Source of the DNA: Strigamia acuminata
Taxonomy: Eukaryota > Arthropoda > Chilopoda > Geophilomorpha > Linotaeniidae
Direction: 5' to 3'
Assembly: GCA_949358305.1 (NCBI GenBank)
Contig: OX442314.1
Span: 11,587,060 to 11,651,059 of the forward strand
Length of the DNA: 64,000 nucleotides
Shown here: positions 1-14,938 of the stretch, piece by piece
Numbering within the stretch: the first letter of the stretch is position 1
How the letters are laid out: each line of letters opens with the position of its first letter
Notes under the pieces: model-generated
The model's input: the letters and a program-made list of their open reading frames with translations, nothing else
Database searches by the model: none
What the model was told of the DNA's origin: nothing
Program-made: the position numbers and the translations under genes

Positions 1-3000
1 TTAACCCTTTCAACACAATACAAAACCAGAAAAGAGGGGCGGAATTCATTTCAATATCACTCGAAATAGAAAAACAGCCAAACTTAATATTCAAAACACT
101 TCATTTTTTATTCTTCTATATTTGAGCATCCATCAATGCAAATACACAACGCCCCCGCCCGGAACAAACATGAAGTGGTTGAAGAAAAAAAAAAAAAAAC
201 TGCAACGGAGAAATCACCTTTCTTCTTCGGGGCCCCGAGATGGAAAGAGTCGGTCATCATCGAGATTCGACAGTCCGAAAATGATTTTTCCGTGCACACT
301 GAGCTGAGTAGCTCGTGCTGTACCTCAGATAGACTTGTCACGGATATTGATGGGATCAGCCGCACGAAGAGGCAGTCAAGGCGCATGCGCCTAGGTCATC
401 ATACGCCGTCTGTCAGCTGTCCTCTTTTCCTAGGGCCACGGTAATGGCCCGGCAACGTTGGAAGACCCGAGGGAAAATGGAGAAAATGGCTGAAGAGCGC
501 GTGACAGGACCCAACAAGCCGGGCAAAGCAAAAAGCAAGGCAAAACTGGAGCACCTGTCGACAAATAGAGACAAGAGAGAGAAACAAACGACGTTTTGCA
601 TCGTGGGCTAGGCCCGTAATGTGGAGTATGTCAGTTTGGGCAAGAAATATCACGTCATTTAGCAACGTGTCGAACGGATACAATAATGCATTGAGAATTA
701 AGGGTGCATTCAACGTTTGACAATTATCAGCTCGAGTCGAGACCCAATTCGTGAAGGCTCCCACATTTTTCACGGAGGAGAATGGATTTGCATATCCTGC
801 AAAACCTTCCCCTTCTCGTCTATTTTAGAGCCAATCCTTCAAAGAGGGAGAAGAGAAGAAGGGGAGCAAAGGGAAAGACGAACGAGACAGACTCAGCACT
901 TGCGATCGAGTGAAATTTCTCTCTCTCTTTCTTTCCTTTTAAGAATCGTGGAATTAATTCCACTGTCTGCATGACGTCACTCTTTCTCAGCACTCGTTTC
1001 AATGTGCAAATTTACTTACAAAACATTTATATACGTGTGTTTGTTTCAATTTGGTGCTTTAGAAATACAAATAAATACTGTATGGTGCCGGTAATGAGGG
1101 AAATGCAACATATTTTATACTTTTATTTATTTTCTTTCGAATAAACTTGGTGCGTCGATTCCCATTCGATTATAACAGGTTTTATGTTCCATGATAAGTA
1201 GGCATTTTCCAATCTCTTCAAGCCAGGTCAGCGTTGCCATGGAGACAGGGGGGGATTGAGCCCACTAGCCGGATTGAGAGTGACCTCCAGTGCCGGGGTC
1301 AAGGCGCCAATAATGGCGTCCATCAAAGCCACCCAATGCCTTGATTACACGCTTCAATGAACACCGCTGACACAGGACTGGCAAAAGAACGAGGAATAGA
1401 AAGAGAGGAAAAAAGAAAGACCTTTTCAAGTAGGCATTTTATATCGAATGGATTTCCGACCGGCTATGAGTTACAATACGGATGATCGTTGCAGAGATGA
1501 CTGAAATTCGTGGAAAAAGAATTGAGCTGAATAATTGAACAGTTGTAGCAAAACTATTCTAAATAAATTTAATTTAATCATTTTTGGTGCACCGTTTGGT
1601 GTGTATCCGCTTTGTAAGTTTTCATTAATCAACGACCAAAGTTGGAGATTCGAAGGCGGTCAGAAAACGCCCAGGTTCTAACCATAAAGAATTATTAGAG
1701 GATTAAAAATTAATAAATTAATTAAATTAATAAATAATTCAACTTTTTTTTTCATCTCGTTTAATTTATTTCACATTGGTCGTGTCAGAATCAGCTACCG
1801 AAGACGATTCGCTATTGCTCCGTGTTGTGTCTCGCATGATGCGGCTGTCTTAGGGCGTTTCCGGAGTTATATATTTTAGCAAAAAGGGGAGGTTGGGGGG
1901 GAGACGCGAAGGAAAAAGACGAAGAGGGTCCGCAACGGTGTGGTGAAGCAGCCTGGGGCCATTCATCTACTTCTGACGAGGGTTTTTTTTTTTTTTTTTT
2001 TTTTTTCTTTCTTTAAAAGCATGGCGGGTTCCAATTATTTCCACCAGTGTGATTAATCGAATTCCCGTTTCCAGCCACAACACCTGAACCATCATCTGTC
2101 CCCTTTCCCTTTTTATCTTTGGGAGAAAGAAAAAGAAGAAAAAAAAATTCGAATTTCTTCAATTACAGACAAAAAAATCAGAAAATTCGAAACTCCCACA
2201 GCTAATTTTACTCCCTCGTATAAACGCAAATTATAAGAAACCAACATGACGTCACATCTATCACATCGCAGTCTGTCTCAAGTGTCATGTCTCCACAAAT
2301 CCCCTTTTTTTTTCTTTTTTCCCTAACCCAACTCTTGAATGAATGGTCCCCATTTCTAATTCCCAACCCTAATCTGCATGAAACCCGTCCTAACTTAACC
2401 CTTTACATGCGCGTGCTCACCTCTGAACTTGACAGAAGACGCTCGGAAAAACCAAAATGTAGCGCCGGACTAACCATCCACTTCCGGGGCCCAAATGAGG
2501 CCCCTTTTCCATATAATTGAAACGATTTATAATTATGCAACACCTAAAAATTAAATTTTTGCTATAAAATTATTTTTAAAAAATTCCCTTTCAACGAAAA
2601 CTTTTAAAAATCTTGTAAAAACACATTTTATAATCAAACAATATAAAGAAATTCATTGTTGGAAACAATTTTTGGCTGCAACGCACAATTATAATTATGA
2701 AACGCACAAAAATAATTTTTGAGGCTTAATGATGACGTCAAAATTCAATTTTCTTAATTTTTTAAATTTCTAAACATTTATAAAAATATATGACTTTTTT
2801 AAAAAAAATTTTGGTCAGGTTTTCGCTGGTTTCAAAGGGTTTTGTCACGACCATCGCAAAGGATTATGGGCGAGGGCTCGTCGGCGCCGATCGGACGTTT
2901 ATCATCTAAGAAGGATGAGGTTGTGGTCATGGATGACAGAGGGAAAAGGGCTTGTCCAGCGAGGGCCCGATTGCCTTGAATAATGGCTCCACTTTTCAAA

Positions 3001-4014
3001 TTCACCCATCCCTCCACCACCCCACCCTCTCTCACTCCTCTACGGTCCCCTCCCCCTGCTCCACTGTCTCCACCATTAGCATATAGCGTCCACCTCATCA
3101 CAACGAACGACATCAAATACATCTTCATTTTTCTTCCGATTCAAATCGAGAAAAAAGTTGAACTTTTCGCATATTTTTTCCAAAATATTTTTTTTTTTTT
3201 ATAATAAATCCTTTTATATATAAATCCTTTCAACGCATCGACTGTATTTTTAAAAAAAATGAAAATAAATCTACGACAAAATTAAAATTTAGCAAAAATT
3301 GTTGTTTTTAAGGATTTTTTTCTTCTTTTATTTATTTATACATGAGAATTCGTTATAACGAGGGCGGCGGTGGCCGGGGTCCATATCTGGCGGCGTGAGT
3401 GGCGTCCGTGACTATCGCAGCCTACGAATGATCATCGCATATGCAACAGGGGGATCTGCTGTTATTTATTTGCCAAATCGCGCCTGATTGAGCGACGCTT
3501 GGTGGTCATATAAATGCCGCACTTTTTTTTGCGTGCTTCTCAGCGATAAGCAAGAAGGAAAAGTAAAAGAGCAATAAAAATTTTCATATATTTCCCATTT
3601 CCTCTGCTTTTAATACGGATAATTCCTTCACACTTGTAACAAGATCAAAACTCGCGGCGCATCCATTCATGCGTTAAACAAATGTGGGCCTTAAAAACCC
3701 ATTTCCAACATCGCCGACCCCCCCAACACCCACCCCAACAAACCACCACAAAGTTATATAACATAAAAACTAATAATTAAAAACTATACCATATATATCT
3801 CCCAATTGCGCACCCGCGCACAATTGGAGACTCGCGCGATAATCGGGGCAATAAAAGGAGGTAATATTTCACTGCGAAACATTTTGTTTTGTTTACTATT
3901 ATTAAAATAATTATTATTATTGTTGTTGTTGTCTTCATTTGATCATTAATTTGATTTTGCTGTAATTTCCTTGTTTCATTTATTTGATTTCGTTTGGGGG
4001 GCCAGAATTAGGTA

Positions 4015-4018
4015 TTTA

Positions 4019-4054
<36 letters not shown>

Positions 4055-4055
4055 T
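4015..4055. repeat. (TTA)n microsatellite
   Basis: Uninterrupted TTA/ATT trinucleotide run of about 40 bp, preceded by two TATT variants. Similar shorter ATT runs occur near 3900-3925 and 7868-7896. Confidence 0.95.
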
Positions 4056-6903
4056 TGGAGCGCCATTTCTGTCTGTTTGGCATCTTATTCGCTAACTTTT
4101 ACGCACTGCAAGATGATATATATATATTTTTAATAACTGACAAAATTATTAAGCAAGAGCGCTGTATAAAACACATGCCCACATGTTTATTATCTAAACA
4201 TGACTTGCCCTGATTAAATTTAAACTCGAGAGCACTTTTTTTCCCTCATCCTTTCATTAATTTTTATGCACAGAAAGGGGGTGAACATTGCACTAAAACC
4301 TCGCAGTCATCATCTAAACCATTTATTCGCACCTTTACAGGTAACTTCATAGCTCCAAGGGTGGAAAAATAATAAAAAAAAAATGAAGGAAAGGAAACAC
4401 AAGTTGCTTTCTTAAATTTTTATATACATTATTTCCACAGGACCGTTTCATTTACTTTTAGGACCGGCCTTCGTAGAACGAACAATCCATTCAAAACGCA
4501 ATTTTGCAGACGCAATCTACTAACGAGGCTCTGTTTAAGGAAGAAAAAGAAATAAATACAAAGATGTTTAAGACATTTAAAAAAAGAAAAAAAGAAAAAA
4601 GCAAAGAAAAAAAATCAATAACATGGAAAGAAAAAAAATTGACATTGGAATTAAGGTTGTCATTTTCAAAGATGAGACAGTTTTTCAATGAAAACACATC
4701 ACAACAAACCGGAAATTTAACCCAGAAGAAGAAGAAGGAAAAAAAAATTGTTTGAGGATTTATAGGAAAGGACATTTCGATCGGTTGTGTCCATACCATT
4801 CTCTTCTGTCCGCTCAGTGGGTCCCCGAACTGTGATATGACATTCATGCACGTGTGCAGTGAATACATAAAAGAGCGACTAGATTTTCCTTTTTGCATAA
4901 ACACGTAAACACCCGACAGGATTCTCACATTAACATGACAAACCTCCATTCAATCCCAGAATAAAGCATAAAAAGACGGGCCAAAAAAATGCTGTAAATT
5001 GATGTAAAAATAATGGACTTATATGGAAAAAAAAAAATATATTTTTATGGGCGGAAGTGAATATAAGATCCACTTCGCACAAAGATCATCCAAAGACGGG
5101 GTGGGAAGGAGTGGGAGTGAATTTAGGCCTTTTGCGGCCCCAAATGATAAGAGTTTGAAAAGTGAGCGGCAGAAAAAACCTCGTTCTAACAAAACGCGTA
5201 AAACAAACGTCGAAGACTAGAATTACGTTATAACGAGGTCGACCCTCACCGACCCACAGAATCGTTTTCGATTTCCGTCGCGCGACCATCTCAAAACGCG
5301 CGTCGCAAAAACGGAAAAAGAAAAATTGAGAGGAAGCGCCACTGTTTGTGGGTGCCGAATATAAAAGGCCGAATCGAGAGAGAGAGTTGGGTGGAGAGAG
5401 GGGGGTACGGGGGGGAAGCGAGAAAAAAGAGCACAGGGGGAAGGAAGGTGGCGGGAGAAGTAAAAAAAAAAAAGCAAGAACGACACTAATAAGACCCTTT
5501 TCTTGCCGGTCCACACCTCCTCGACCCTATTAGCACGCGCACCACATGTAATCCGCGCGCGCGCGTCCTGTGGGCGGTGCTTCCGTTCAATTAATTCATT
5601 AACCCTCCAATTGGGATGCAACGACACTCCCCCCACCTACACCAACCCTCTGTTTCCTATTCCTACTCCACCCTGATTTCTGTGTTTGGCACACTGCAAT
5701 TGATAAACGCTTTAAAAAGAAACAAACAAACAACAACAAGAAAAACGTTTCAAACTTCAAACTTTTTTTTTTGTTTGAAAGGAAATCGAAAACCTCGTTA
5801 TAGCGTCATCACGTGACCAAGGGTTACGACTGAGATGGGAGATCCTCTTCGGCCATCAAGTAGGGTTTACGGGCGGGGATTTAGCTGACAGTTGCCATAA
5901 AATGCACGTTTCCCCCCCAGCCCTCCACTACTGCCCCTTAGACGGGTCCCTAACTGGCTCAACTGGTCCCCCGTTGGTCCGCAAAGGTTGTCGCGTCATT
6001 CATCGACCCTCCCCCGCGTTAGGGGAGGTGGACAAAGGCGGAGGCAACGGCCAGTGACCAACGAGACTTCGATCCAACGACCAATGGATGCAATCTCGTC
6101 GAGTGGTGGTCACTCCATTGGGTATGGCAAAGAGAAACCTTAAAAAATAAAAAATAAAAATTTTTATTTTTATTTTTTTTTTTAAAAAATAAAAAAATAA
6201 ATCGACACAGTGGAATTTTTGAATTTAATGGAGGTCGATTTATTTAATTTCCGATCGCGTGTGCAGAAAATAAAAGGTGAAAAGTGAAACGAAATTGCGA
6301 GCGAAAAGTGAAAAATCAAATTGACGCAACGCCAACCCGTATCGATATGCTCGACGTCCACATGATTCGATCGACACTGACTGCTGTAAAACCCTATTAC
6401 CCATTCCATCGTAGCCTTTCACCCACACCCCTCGCCCCCCCACCCACACAAACTCCCTTGTAAAATACTCGGATGGATCCCAGTGGACGTGACGTCAAAA
6501 AAAATGAAAAAAAATACAAAAAAAGCGTTGTAAAACAGGTCAGATTTAGAGACGGGAGAGTTAAGAAGTGTGGTGTTTTCATTCAAATCACCATAATTCG
6601 GTGAGAAAAATTGCCCTCGCACCAAATTGACGCCTTGGCCAAGCCAGGCAGAGTGGTCGTCACTGCCTGTTACTGCGTCGTTGCGGTGAAGTGGCCCATC
6701 AGGGGGCAACACGTCAATATCTGCCACGAATGTTGATCTCGACCGAATGGGACATCGCTGGGCACCGAATCAAAATGCCTCGTTTTACATATTCCCAGTT
6801 CGCGAACCGGACACACTATTTTTATAAAAATTTTATAATAAATAAATGAGAAAAATAATGAGAAAAAATAAAAAAAAAAAAATTTAAATTTCCCCGCATT
6901 TTT

Positions 6904-6938
6904 TTTTTCTTTTTTCTTTCTTTCTTTCTTTCTCCCTC
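6904..6938. repeat. (TTTC)n pyrimidine tract
   Basis: Poly-pyrimidine run made largely of TTTC units, just upstream of a C/T-rich segment. Simple sequence only; no gene is associated with it. Confidence 0.8.
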
Positions 6939-9900
6939 GCCCGGTTTTTCTCTCATTTTTTTTTACTGAATTTAATCCTCACTAACCCGAGATGGCGCTG
7001 CACATCCGAGTGGAAGGGTGAGATGAAGGAAACAGAAGAGGGGAGGGGTAGGGTGGGGAAGGGTGTGCACGGAGGGGTGTGGGAGGGGGCGATGGGGAAA
7101 AAAACGTCACCACCTCCTCCTCCTCGCTTCTTCCACCCCTCGCAATTCGACCTTCCCCGAGTCATGGCGACATGTGAGTCGAGTTGCGCCGTGTCTCTCA
7201 TTTTTTGCTGCGATCTCCATCTTGAACCGATCCACGTCTCACCTCATTTGTGCGTCTTTTATTCACAGTTTGGGATTTAATGTTTGGTAATGAAAAAAAA
7301 TATTGGAGCCGCGTGTAAACTCTATTTTTACACAAGAATGGAACGAGGAATTTTTGTAAGTGACCACTTTTTATTTTATTTTATTTTATTTTTTTAATTT
7401 AAAAAAAAAAATGTTATTATTTTTTTTATCGTGTCAAAAATGGGTGAAAGAAGAAAAAATTCTTCTCACCTTGTTATCGCTTTGATTGATTATGTGTAAT
7501 TTATGAAACACGACACCAAAAACCATCAAACAATCTTTCTTTATCTCGTTTACTAACCGCGGGCAAGCGAGTCGCAAAAATTGTGGGTGCAAAAATTGAT
7601 TAACATTAAATAGGCCTAAGTTGCGCAGGTGAATATTACATATTTTGTTTTTCTAGTCGCCCTTATAATTTTGTTTTGCCATAACATTTGCCGGTGGCGA
7701 ATTTTTTTGTTTTGGTAAATATTTTTTTTCTTCTCCCCGGAACAAATTTCCACGTGCGGCTGCGTGCGGTCTTTGAAACGCTCACTGAAACGCTCACCGA
7801 TTTCCAAAATTGATAAGGCTGCGAGTAAATAATTGGTACCGACAGGATTTTTTGTATTTTTTTCTATATTATTATTATTAATATTATTATTATTAATTTT
7901 AGTAAGTGTGTTTTTTATACGTGCAGTAAATATGCGCTTTTTTATTGTATTGAAAATTCCAAATTATAGAATGAAAAAAAGGGTCCAGTGAGTTTGAATG
8001 GGTGCAGAAAGGCAGAACGCTACAACGGCTGCTGGACTGTCGTAATGACCCCCTCAAAACCCCTTTTTTGCAAAAAAGGGTGTCGCGAAAGCGCGATAAA
8101 ACGTGCAAAAACGAAAAAAAAAGAAAAACGTGAAAACTCGGCCATTGTGATGTTAATTTTCGAGTTTTAATTTATTTTATTATATTTTTTAGCTTTTTTT
8201 AGATTTTCTTTTTATTAATGTCCGTAAAATTAAAAATCCTGTATTTTCCCCCCTTGTACACAAATTTAAATTCCAAATTCACACAATCTCAATTTTCAGC
8301 CGAATTTAACAGCAGATTATACAAAAACTCATCAATCGCTTAATCCCAGTCACCCACTCAGTGTTGCGTCTAAAATTGGTGATTTTTCTCGTATTTGTGT
8401 CGACAAATCATTGGTAATTTGTGCACTGATGGCCGTTTATTCGGACTCAATAATTTTCGTGGCTTTGAACACAGATGCAAAATTTAATTGCACACTTCTC
8501 CAACGTCCGACAAGTTTATTTTCCATAATAAATAAATAAATAATTTCGAAAACACCATTATCTTGTCTAAACTTTTCCTTCTCCGTGAGGAATTACAGTT
8601 AATTGGCAAATTTGATTAAAATGTTAGCGTCCACATTTCCTCTCGTGATTTGATTACACTACAACATTTTATCTGACTTGACAATTTCACTTGAGGTCCG
8701 CGAACAAATAAACAGCAGCCCCTTGTTAAGTTAAGGTAATTTTATGTAGGTAAAAATCCTTCTCCCTTCGTATACTCTGTAATTAAGAACGACATTCGCC
8801 CACACAAATTTCTTAAATACATTTTTCGCTATCAAAAACAACGTCAAAGTTAAAAATTATGACAAACTTGCGCCTAATCTCATTCAAATATTTTTATTTT
8901 CTCATAATTTTTTTCTCTCTTTTTTATTCACAGTTATTTGGATGTGCTATGGTGGCGACCCCTGTGAAATGCTGTGAAAAATATTCAATTTTTATCCCAT
9001 TTTTTAAAAAAAAATCATTGTTTTCGATGTATGAAATCGACAAAAAAGAAAAAATATTTTTTTTTTTTTATTATTCCCCTCCATTTTCAATTTTAGAATC
9101 GGAATGGACATTCCAATATCGGACACCGAATCCATAAACTCCCTTTAGGCAAACGACGATTCCCAAATCCAATAACGAGTGACCGCAAACATATCGAAAC
9201 AACATTTTCAAATTCAATTTTAAAAGAAAAACGAAAAAAAATCCAACAAAAAGAATTCAACTTTTAAAAATTAAAAGTCAAGAAATACATCGATTAAATA
9301 TCGAAAAACTCCAAGTGTCAAAATAAGTGTTTACATACAATGTCGACTACTTCATTTTTTCCCCGCTACTTGTGCAACTGACAGTCGCAGATGCCGCTGA
9401 GTGTCACTCACAGGGTGACCGCGAGTACAACTTGCTTACCTGAGGGACAAACAACTCGTGGGGAGGTTTTTGTGTCTCGGTTTTGGCACAACGCCGTCTT
9501 TTAACGGTTTTTGATCCCATTAGGAAACGGAGAATTGTAGAAATTTCACCGCTTTTTATATTCATTCATTTTTTCTAAAAAAAAAACTCTTTCGTGCGTT
9601 AGTAGTATAAATGATATGTAGGATGAAAGCAAAGAAAAAGAACCTAGAGACCCTAGTTAATTTGATGAATTGCACTTCAACGTTGCTCCCACTTATGTGT
9701 CTACCCTTTCCGTACATAGAAATTTTTTTCTCTCTTTAATTTTTTAAAGGAAGCAAGCAATGTCATACCACACATTGCTAAGAATTTTTTAATTTTTTTT
9801 TTCAAGATTTATTTAAAATTATAATTTTCTAATTTGAATTCCAAATTCCTCGTTGAAAATTAAAATTTTGAAAATCGAGAATTTTACTTGTAAAAGTTGA

Positions 9901-10075
9901 AAAATAAAAATATAATGAGAAAACTTGTCTAAAATGTCTGTTTTTAATGACGATTCCAATACACGGTCCAAAAATATAGTTTGCAATGCATTGCATTCCA
10001 GAATGTAAGTACACATGTATTATTTCTACATTAAATAATGCATTTCATAATACAATGTATTCATATTTGACAAAT

Positions 10076-10175
10076 AATATAGTATTGCAAAGCAATAGGA
10101 CGCAAAAATATATTCCAAAATGCATTTAAAAACACATTGCAATATAATTCCAACGTATTTTTGAACCATATGTGT
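10076..10175 (+). repeat. Dispersed short repeat, copy 1
   Basis: About 90 bp resembling 24055-24160: both contain ACGCAAAAATRTATT, then CAAAATGCAT, then TTCCAACGTATTTTT or a close variant. The core TGCATTGCAATATAATTCC recurs near 62437-62456, and a shorter form lies near 24438. The spread across the window suggests a small non-autonomous mobile element. I could not define its termini or target duplication. Confidence 0.5.
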
Positions 10176-13100
10176 TTCTACCTTACAATTCCTCAATATT
10201 TCCTCCCTAAAACATGTAAATCAATGGATTTTAGGCCTCAAATGTCTTTTTTCGTCATGTTTTTAATTGTATATCATTTCCAAAACAAAAAAAAAAGAAA
10301 AAAAATTGATTAAATATTTGGAGGGAGAGGAACGATAAGCCTATAGACATCCAAGTGGTGAATTGATGACGATGAGAGCACAGGGACAATTTTAAAGAAG
10401 ATGAAGATTGATGCAAGAAGAAATCGGTTGCAATTTGAAAACAAAACCAGTGTTTCAAGTTAATTTCCTAAAGATGTTTATACAAAGATGAAAAAAAATA
10501 TATAGTGGCTTTGAATACACACATATAGAAAACCCACGAAAAAGTCTCGAAAAAAATATAAAATATTCATTTTGTTGATGGATCCCCTTCAGACAACACT
10601 CTTATCGGTGTTGTTTGCACGGATTTTCGAGTGAATAGATTAAGAAGTTTTGTAACAAAGTGCAAGTGACGAGGAAATGTAAGCTATAGTAATGAGTTCA
10701 GATTTCGTGTAAGCTCGAGATAAGATTGTGTAGGAAGTAAAGAAAATGCGCTGCGTCGAGTGTCGCATCAGAGTGGGAGAAAGAAAGCGAGCAGGAGAAG
10801 CCGAAGAGGAAAGAGAGGACGCAATAAACCAGCTTACAACTGAATGCTTGCTTTTGTCTCAGTTAAAATTAAGGTAAAAATGCATGCGTCGGGACGGCGA
10901 GAGAAAATGAACAGCTGCACCGATATATGGTCGACGGAAATGCACCACTTGCCATCCCACAATGCCTCTCTTGCAGCACAAAAGCGTCTCCCACGAGAGA
11001 GCGCCATGGACTTACTCGCGCCCACCAATTGTGCATCTATTGATTGGGAAACGCAGGCGGGTCATTCTTAACCCCCCCATAGCAAACAAAAAAATTGTTG
11101 CAACAGTTGTATATAGAAAAAAAGGTTGAAGAGAAAAGTGATTACACTGTGGTCCTTTTCTACACATCAGCCATCACCGCCCACGCCACAAACGCTCAAT
11201 ATGTGTACACAAACAAACCCCTTCCCTCGTCCTTTCTGCCTACGCATCCTTCTGTCTCTATCTTCGCCTTTTATCCAATTCTTTCTTCTCTTCAATGTTG
11301 TTCACGCTGCAGGGACTTTTGACAAATGACGCTTCTCGAGTCGTCGTTATAAACAGTGACTTTGTTCTTGACGAATGAAGTTTTGCAAGAAAGTGGGGGA
11401 AAATGATTTTTTTTTTTTAAGTGGGGAAAAAAAATTATTTTTTTTTTTTCTTGTTTGTGTTCGAAGCACCGCAGCTGCACTTGTTTTCGAGTTGGTTCAT
11501 TAAAATTAGCGTGAAGAAATATAATTATAGCTGGTTAAGTGATAGCACGGTGAGTTTATCTGGTTTGCGTATTTTTTGGGAATAAAATGAATTATTTTGT
11601 TGTTGTGCAGATGTTTCGTTTACACGATCAAGTTTTGTTGGGAGGGAGAGATAAATAATAGACCTTTTGTCATTTGACCACTCAGAGAATATAGTGGAAG
11701 TACCCGCGATATTTTTTTTGTGTTTATTTATATTTTATGAACAAAATGCTTTTTATTTCTTTTAGATTTTTTTTTTTTTTTAAAAAAAAAATCTAAGAAG
11801 AGAATTGTAAAGTGAATTGTAGAAAAGAGTATTGATCAAGAAGAAGAATCCATTAGTGAATTTTCAAAAGATCCATCTCTTGGATTATAATCAAGAGTAA
11901 TTCCAGATCCAATTTTATAGCTCGAAAAAATGGCGGCGGAAAGTAAATTTAATAAAAAAAAAATAAATTAAAATTTGTATTTATTTATCGATTTTTTTGT
12001 GGTATAATTTTAAAAAATTAAAAAAAAAAAAATCAATTTTTTTTTTTTTTAGAATTTCAAGTAATTTGAAAATTTTTCTCTCGAAATTAAGAGGAAAAAA
12101 TAGTTGGTCGGTGCGACAATGACGTCATCCCTATGCGCGTTGGGTGAAAATTTGGACGAGTTCTTTCTTTCAGCAAGAAAAGTGAACCGACCTTACCGCC
12201 ACCCGTCACACTTTTTCCCTTTTTTTCCACAGCTCCCTGCTCCATTTTGTTTTCTCCAATTTCACATTTTTCCTCACATATTTTTTCTAGTCTAAAAATC
12301 CAATTTGGAATATATATATATATACGGAGACCCGCAACCCGGAGAAAAATATACCCAATCAAATGCAGGTAAATTCATTCAAATCAACAACTTGTTTGTC
12401 CGAGCATCCGTGCCAGTTTATTCTTCCACCCGGCTGCGTCCAAAACCCCGTTTTACATCACAATTTTTCCGCTTAAATTTCCTTTTCACCGATATTCATT
12501 CCCGTATTCACTTATTCCATTCTTATTTCACATCTACACGGATTTACACGCCGCGCAACGGATAAATCACAGTTCTAGCCAACTATTTAACACGAAAAAA
12601 CCGTGTAGTCAGGTATACAGACCCAACTCACCTTCAGCCCATTCTTTTTTTTTTCTATGTGGTATGTGTGTTAAAGGTGTGGCTCATGACTGCGAATGGT
12701 CTCTCTTGTGGTCTGATGGGGGTCATATAAAGTTGAAGCTGCGGGTTCGAGCAAACGGGGTTGAAGCAGGGGGTGAAACGCGGGGAGTCAAAGAAAAAAG
12801 ACAAAAAAAAAAAATATAAACATTGAAGGTGATGGTCGTATAGAAAATCGGAGCAAAAATCGCGTCGTAAATGGACTCGAGATGCGTTCGGACGTGGTCT
12901 CGCGAGTGCGGCACGTGCCACGACATGTCGAGTCTATTGACTTCCGCGTGCCCTAGAAACGCCCAGAAAAACACGCCCAGTAACAAACAACAACAACAAG
13001 TTTGATGTACTAAACAAGACTGGCTTCTTCTCCCCTTCCATTCCACCCATTTAGCCGCTCAAAGTCGCGCATTCTGTCGGTGTGACCGGTAAACAAGAGG

Positions 13101-14738
13101 GCAGGTTGTTAGTAAATAAGGGTCAAGCGGGTTTCGTCTTGCATGCCATTCAAACGCCACCAAAGGAGGGATGATGCCTTTTTAACAAAGCGCGCCTTTC
13201 AACACCTCCAAACAGGCCGAAAATGCAGCATGGCACCACTTGCATGCCAAGCACGCGACACCACCCAATTAAGTGCTTAAGACCCGACACCTTCGACACG
13301 GCCATCACTAACCCTTGAATATTTCATACGCTGCTACTGCGCACCGAAACAACAAAATGCGTGTGCAAATTTACATATTTTGTAAGATTTACGATTAAAT
13401 TTTTATATATTTCTAATTTTTATTTTTAAATTATTTATTTCTCCAGGATATTTATAAATTTTGTTAAAATTGTGATTTTTTAAGATTATATAACAATTAA
13501 AACGGTGTTGTTGTCAAGGAGAAATAAACACAGAATGAACGTTTGGATATGGAGCTTTAATGCAAACTTAAATGATGCATCAACAATTTTCGATAATGAA
13601 ACAATGATGGATGTAGTTGTAATTTTTATACACGCGCACCTTACAAATTTCCAACCGATTTCTCGGGCAATAAAAAACGCTTTAAGAAATTGAAAAATTT
13701 TGGGGGATAAAAATTGTGAAATTGTATATCTGTGTGTGCATAAAAAAGGAGAAAATATGGAAGAAAATGGAAGAAGAAAGAAGAAAAAAAACCAGTCGGT
13801 TCTTTTAAAAGAGAGAAAATTTCAATATAAATGGGAAATGTGTATAGAAGTGAATATGGGTCATCTGTATGCACGCTACAGTGCTCCGAAGCAAAGTATT
13901 ATGATGTACAAGGGAATAGTCTGTGGCGAGCATATTGCCGGCGTATAATGCGAGATTTTCGCTTGCGATGTGTTGCAAGTCTTATCGCAAACGCAGCAGC
14001 CTCTTGTAATGTGTCCCTAACCCCCACAAACGGGACATTTCTTTGCTCATAATTTTAGATATGGTTCATCATTAGAAACGGCATCCCTCTCCCATGTTTT
14101 GTTTACGATACAAACGAGAGATTACGCAAACGACAAAATGTTTTACAATTCTATCTGATCTGATTTGACTCCGGGGAATGCTTCTTATCATTCACTTATG
14201 TACACAACTGATAATGTTGTTTGTTTCTATTTATTTGCTTCTATAGTTATTATTATAAGTGAAAAGTTTGAGGTAAAAAAGGGATGATGGACACATGGGT
14301 GTGATGTAATATCCACAAGAAAAAAATTCTTTTTTTTCTTGTCAAGAAGAGTGATTCAGCAAGTCAAATGTGGACAAGACTTTGGCCGACCACACCACAT
14401 CCATGCATCAGCTTGGTAACTCCAACAGCTGGTCCGTCCACGCGCAAAGTAAAAATTTGTACCTTTTTACCTCCTTAGAACACAAAATAAAAAATTTATA
14501 AAATATGAACGAAATCTTTGTAAAAAAGAATGAAAACAAGCGCAATTCACTCGTCATTCCAAAAATATCAATTCTAATCAATTTTTCTTGAAAACTATCA
14601 AAAAAATCAATTGTTTTTATACTGCTGTTTAAAAAAGCGTAAAAAACAAGATGAAATAACATTTATCCTAATACGAAAATGCGGTTTTGTTAGCGGTGAA
14701 TTGAGATTTTAGTTCGAAATAAAAACTATTTTTCCCCC

Positions 14739-14938
14739 NNNNNNNNNNNNNNNNNNNNNNNNNNNNNNNNNNNNNNNNNNNNNNNNNNNNNNNNNNNNNN
14801 NNNNNNNNNNNNNNNNNNNNNNNNNNNNNNNNNNNNNNNNNNNNNNNNNNNNNNNNNNNNNNNNNNNNNNNNNNNNNNNNNNNNNNNNNNNNNNNNNNNN
14901 NNNNNNNNNNNNNNNNNNNNNNNNNNNNNNNNNNNNNN
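14739..14938. other. Assembly gap (200 N)
   Basis: A run of exactly 200 N, the conventional placeholder for a gap of unknown size. The left edge is a C run (TTTTTCCCCC). Any frame read across it is an artefact. Confidence 0.99.

Larger units (their letters stand above)
1..14738. other. Non-coding stretch, no supported gene
   Basis: I see no ORF here with recognisable domains or convincing splice structure. The longer open frames are low-complexity (poly-Lys/Phe from A/T runs) or overlap one another on opposite strands. The sequence is AT-rich with A/T homopolymers and short GC-richer islands (about 1200-1380, 3355-3520, 5220-5600, 5820-6120). Motif-level items are an NRF1-type palindrome at 380-391, an RFX/X-box-like GTTGCCATGGAGAC near 1233, five perfect CRE octamers and a dispersed repeat near 10080. 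It is probably intergenic or intronic. Confidence 0.6.

Noticed and set aside
4491-4949. 152-aa minus-strand frame
   Set aside because: The Phe-rich translation comes from an A-rich tract on the other strand; no domain.
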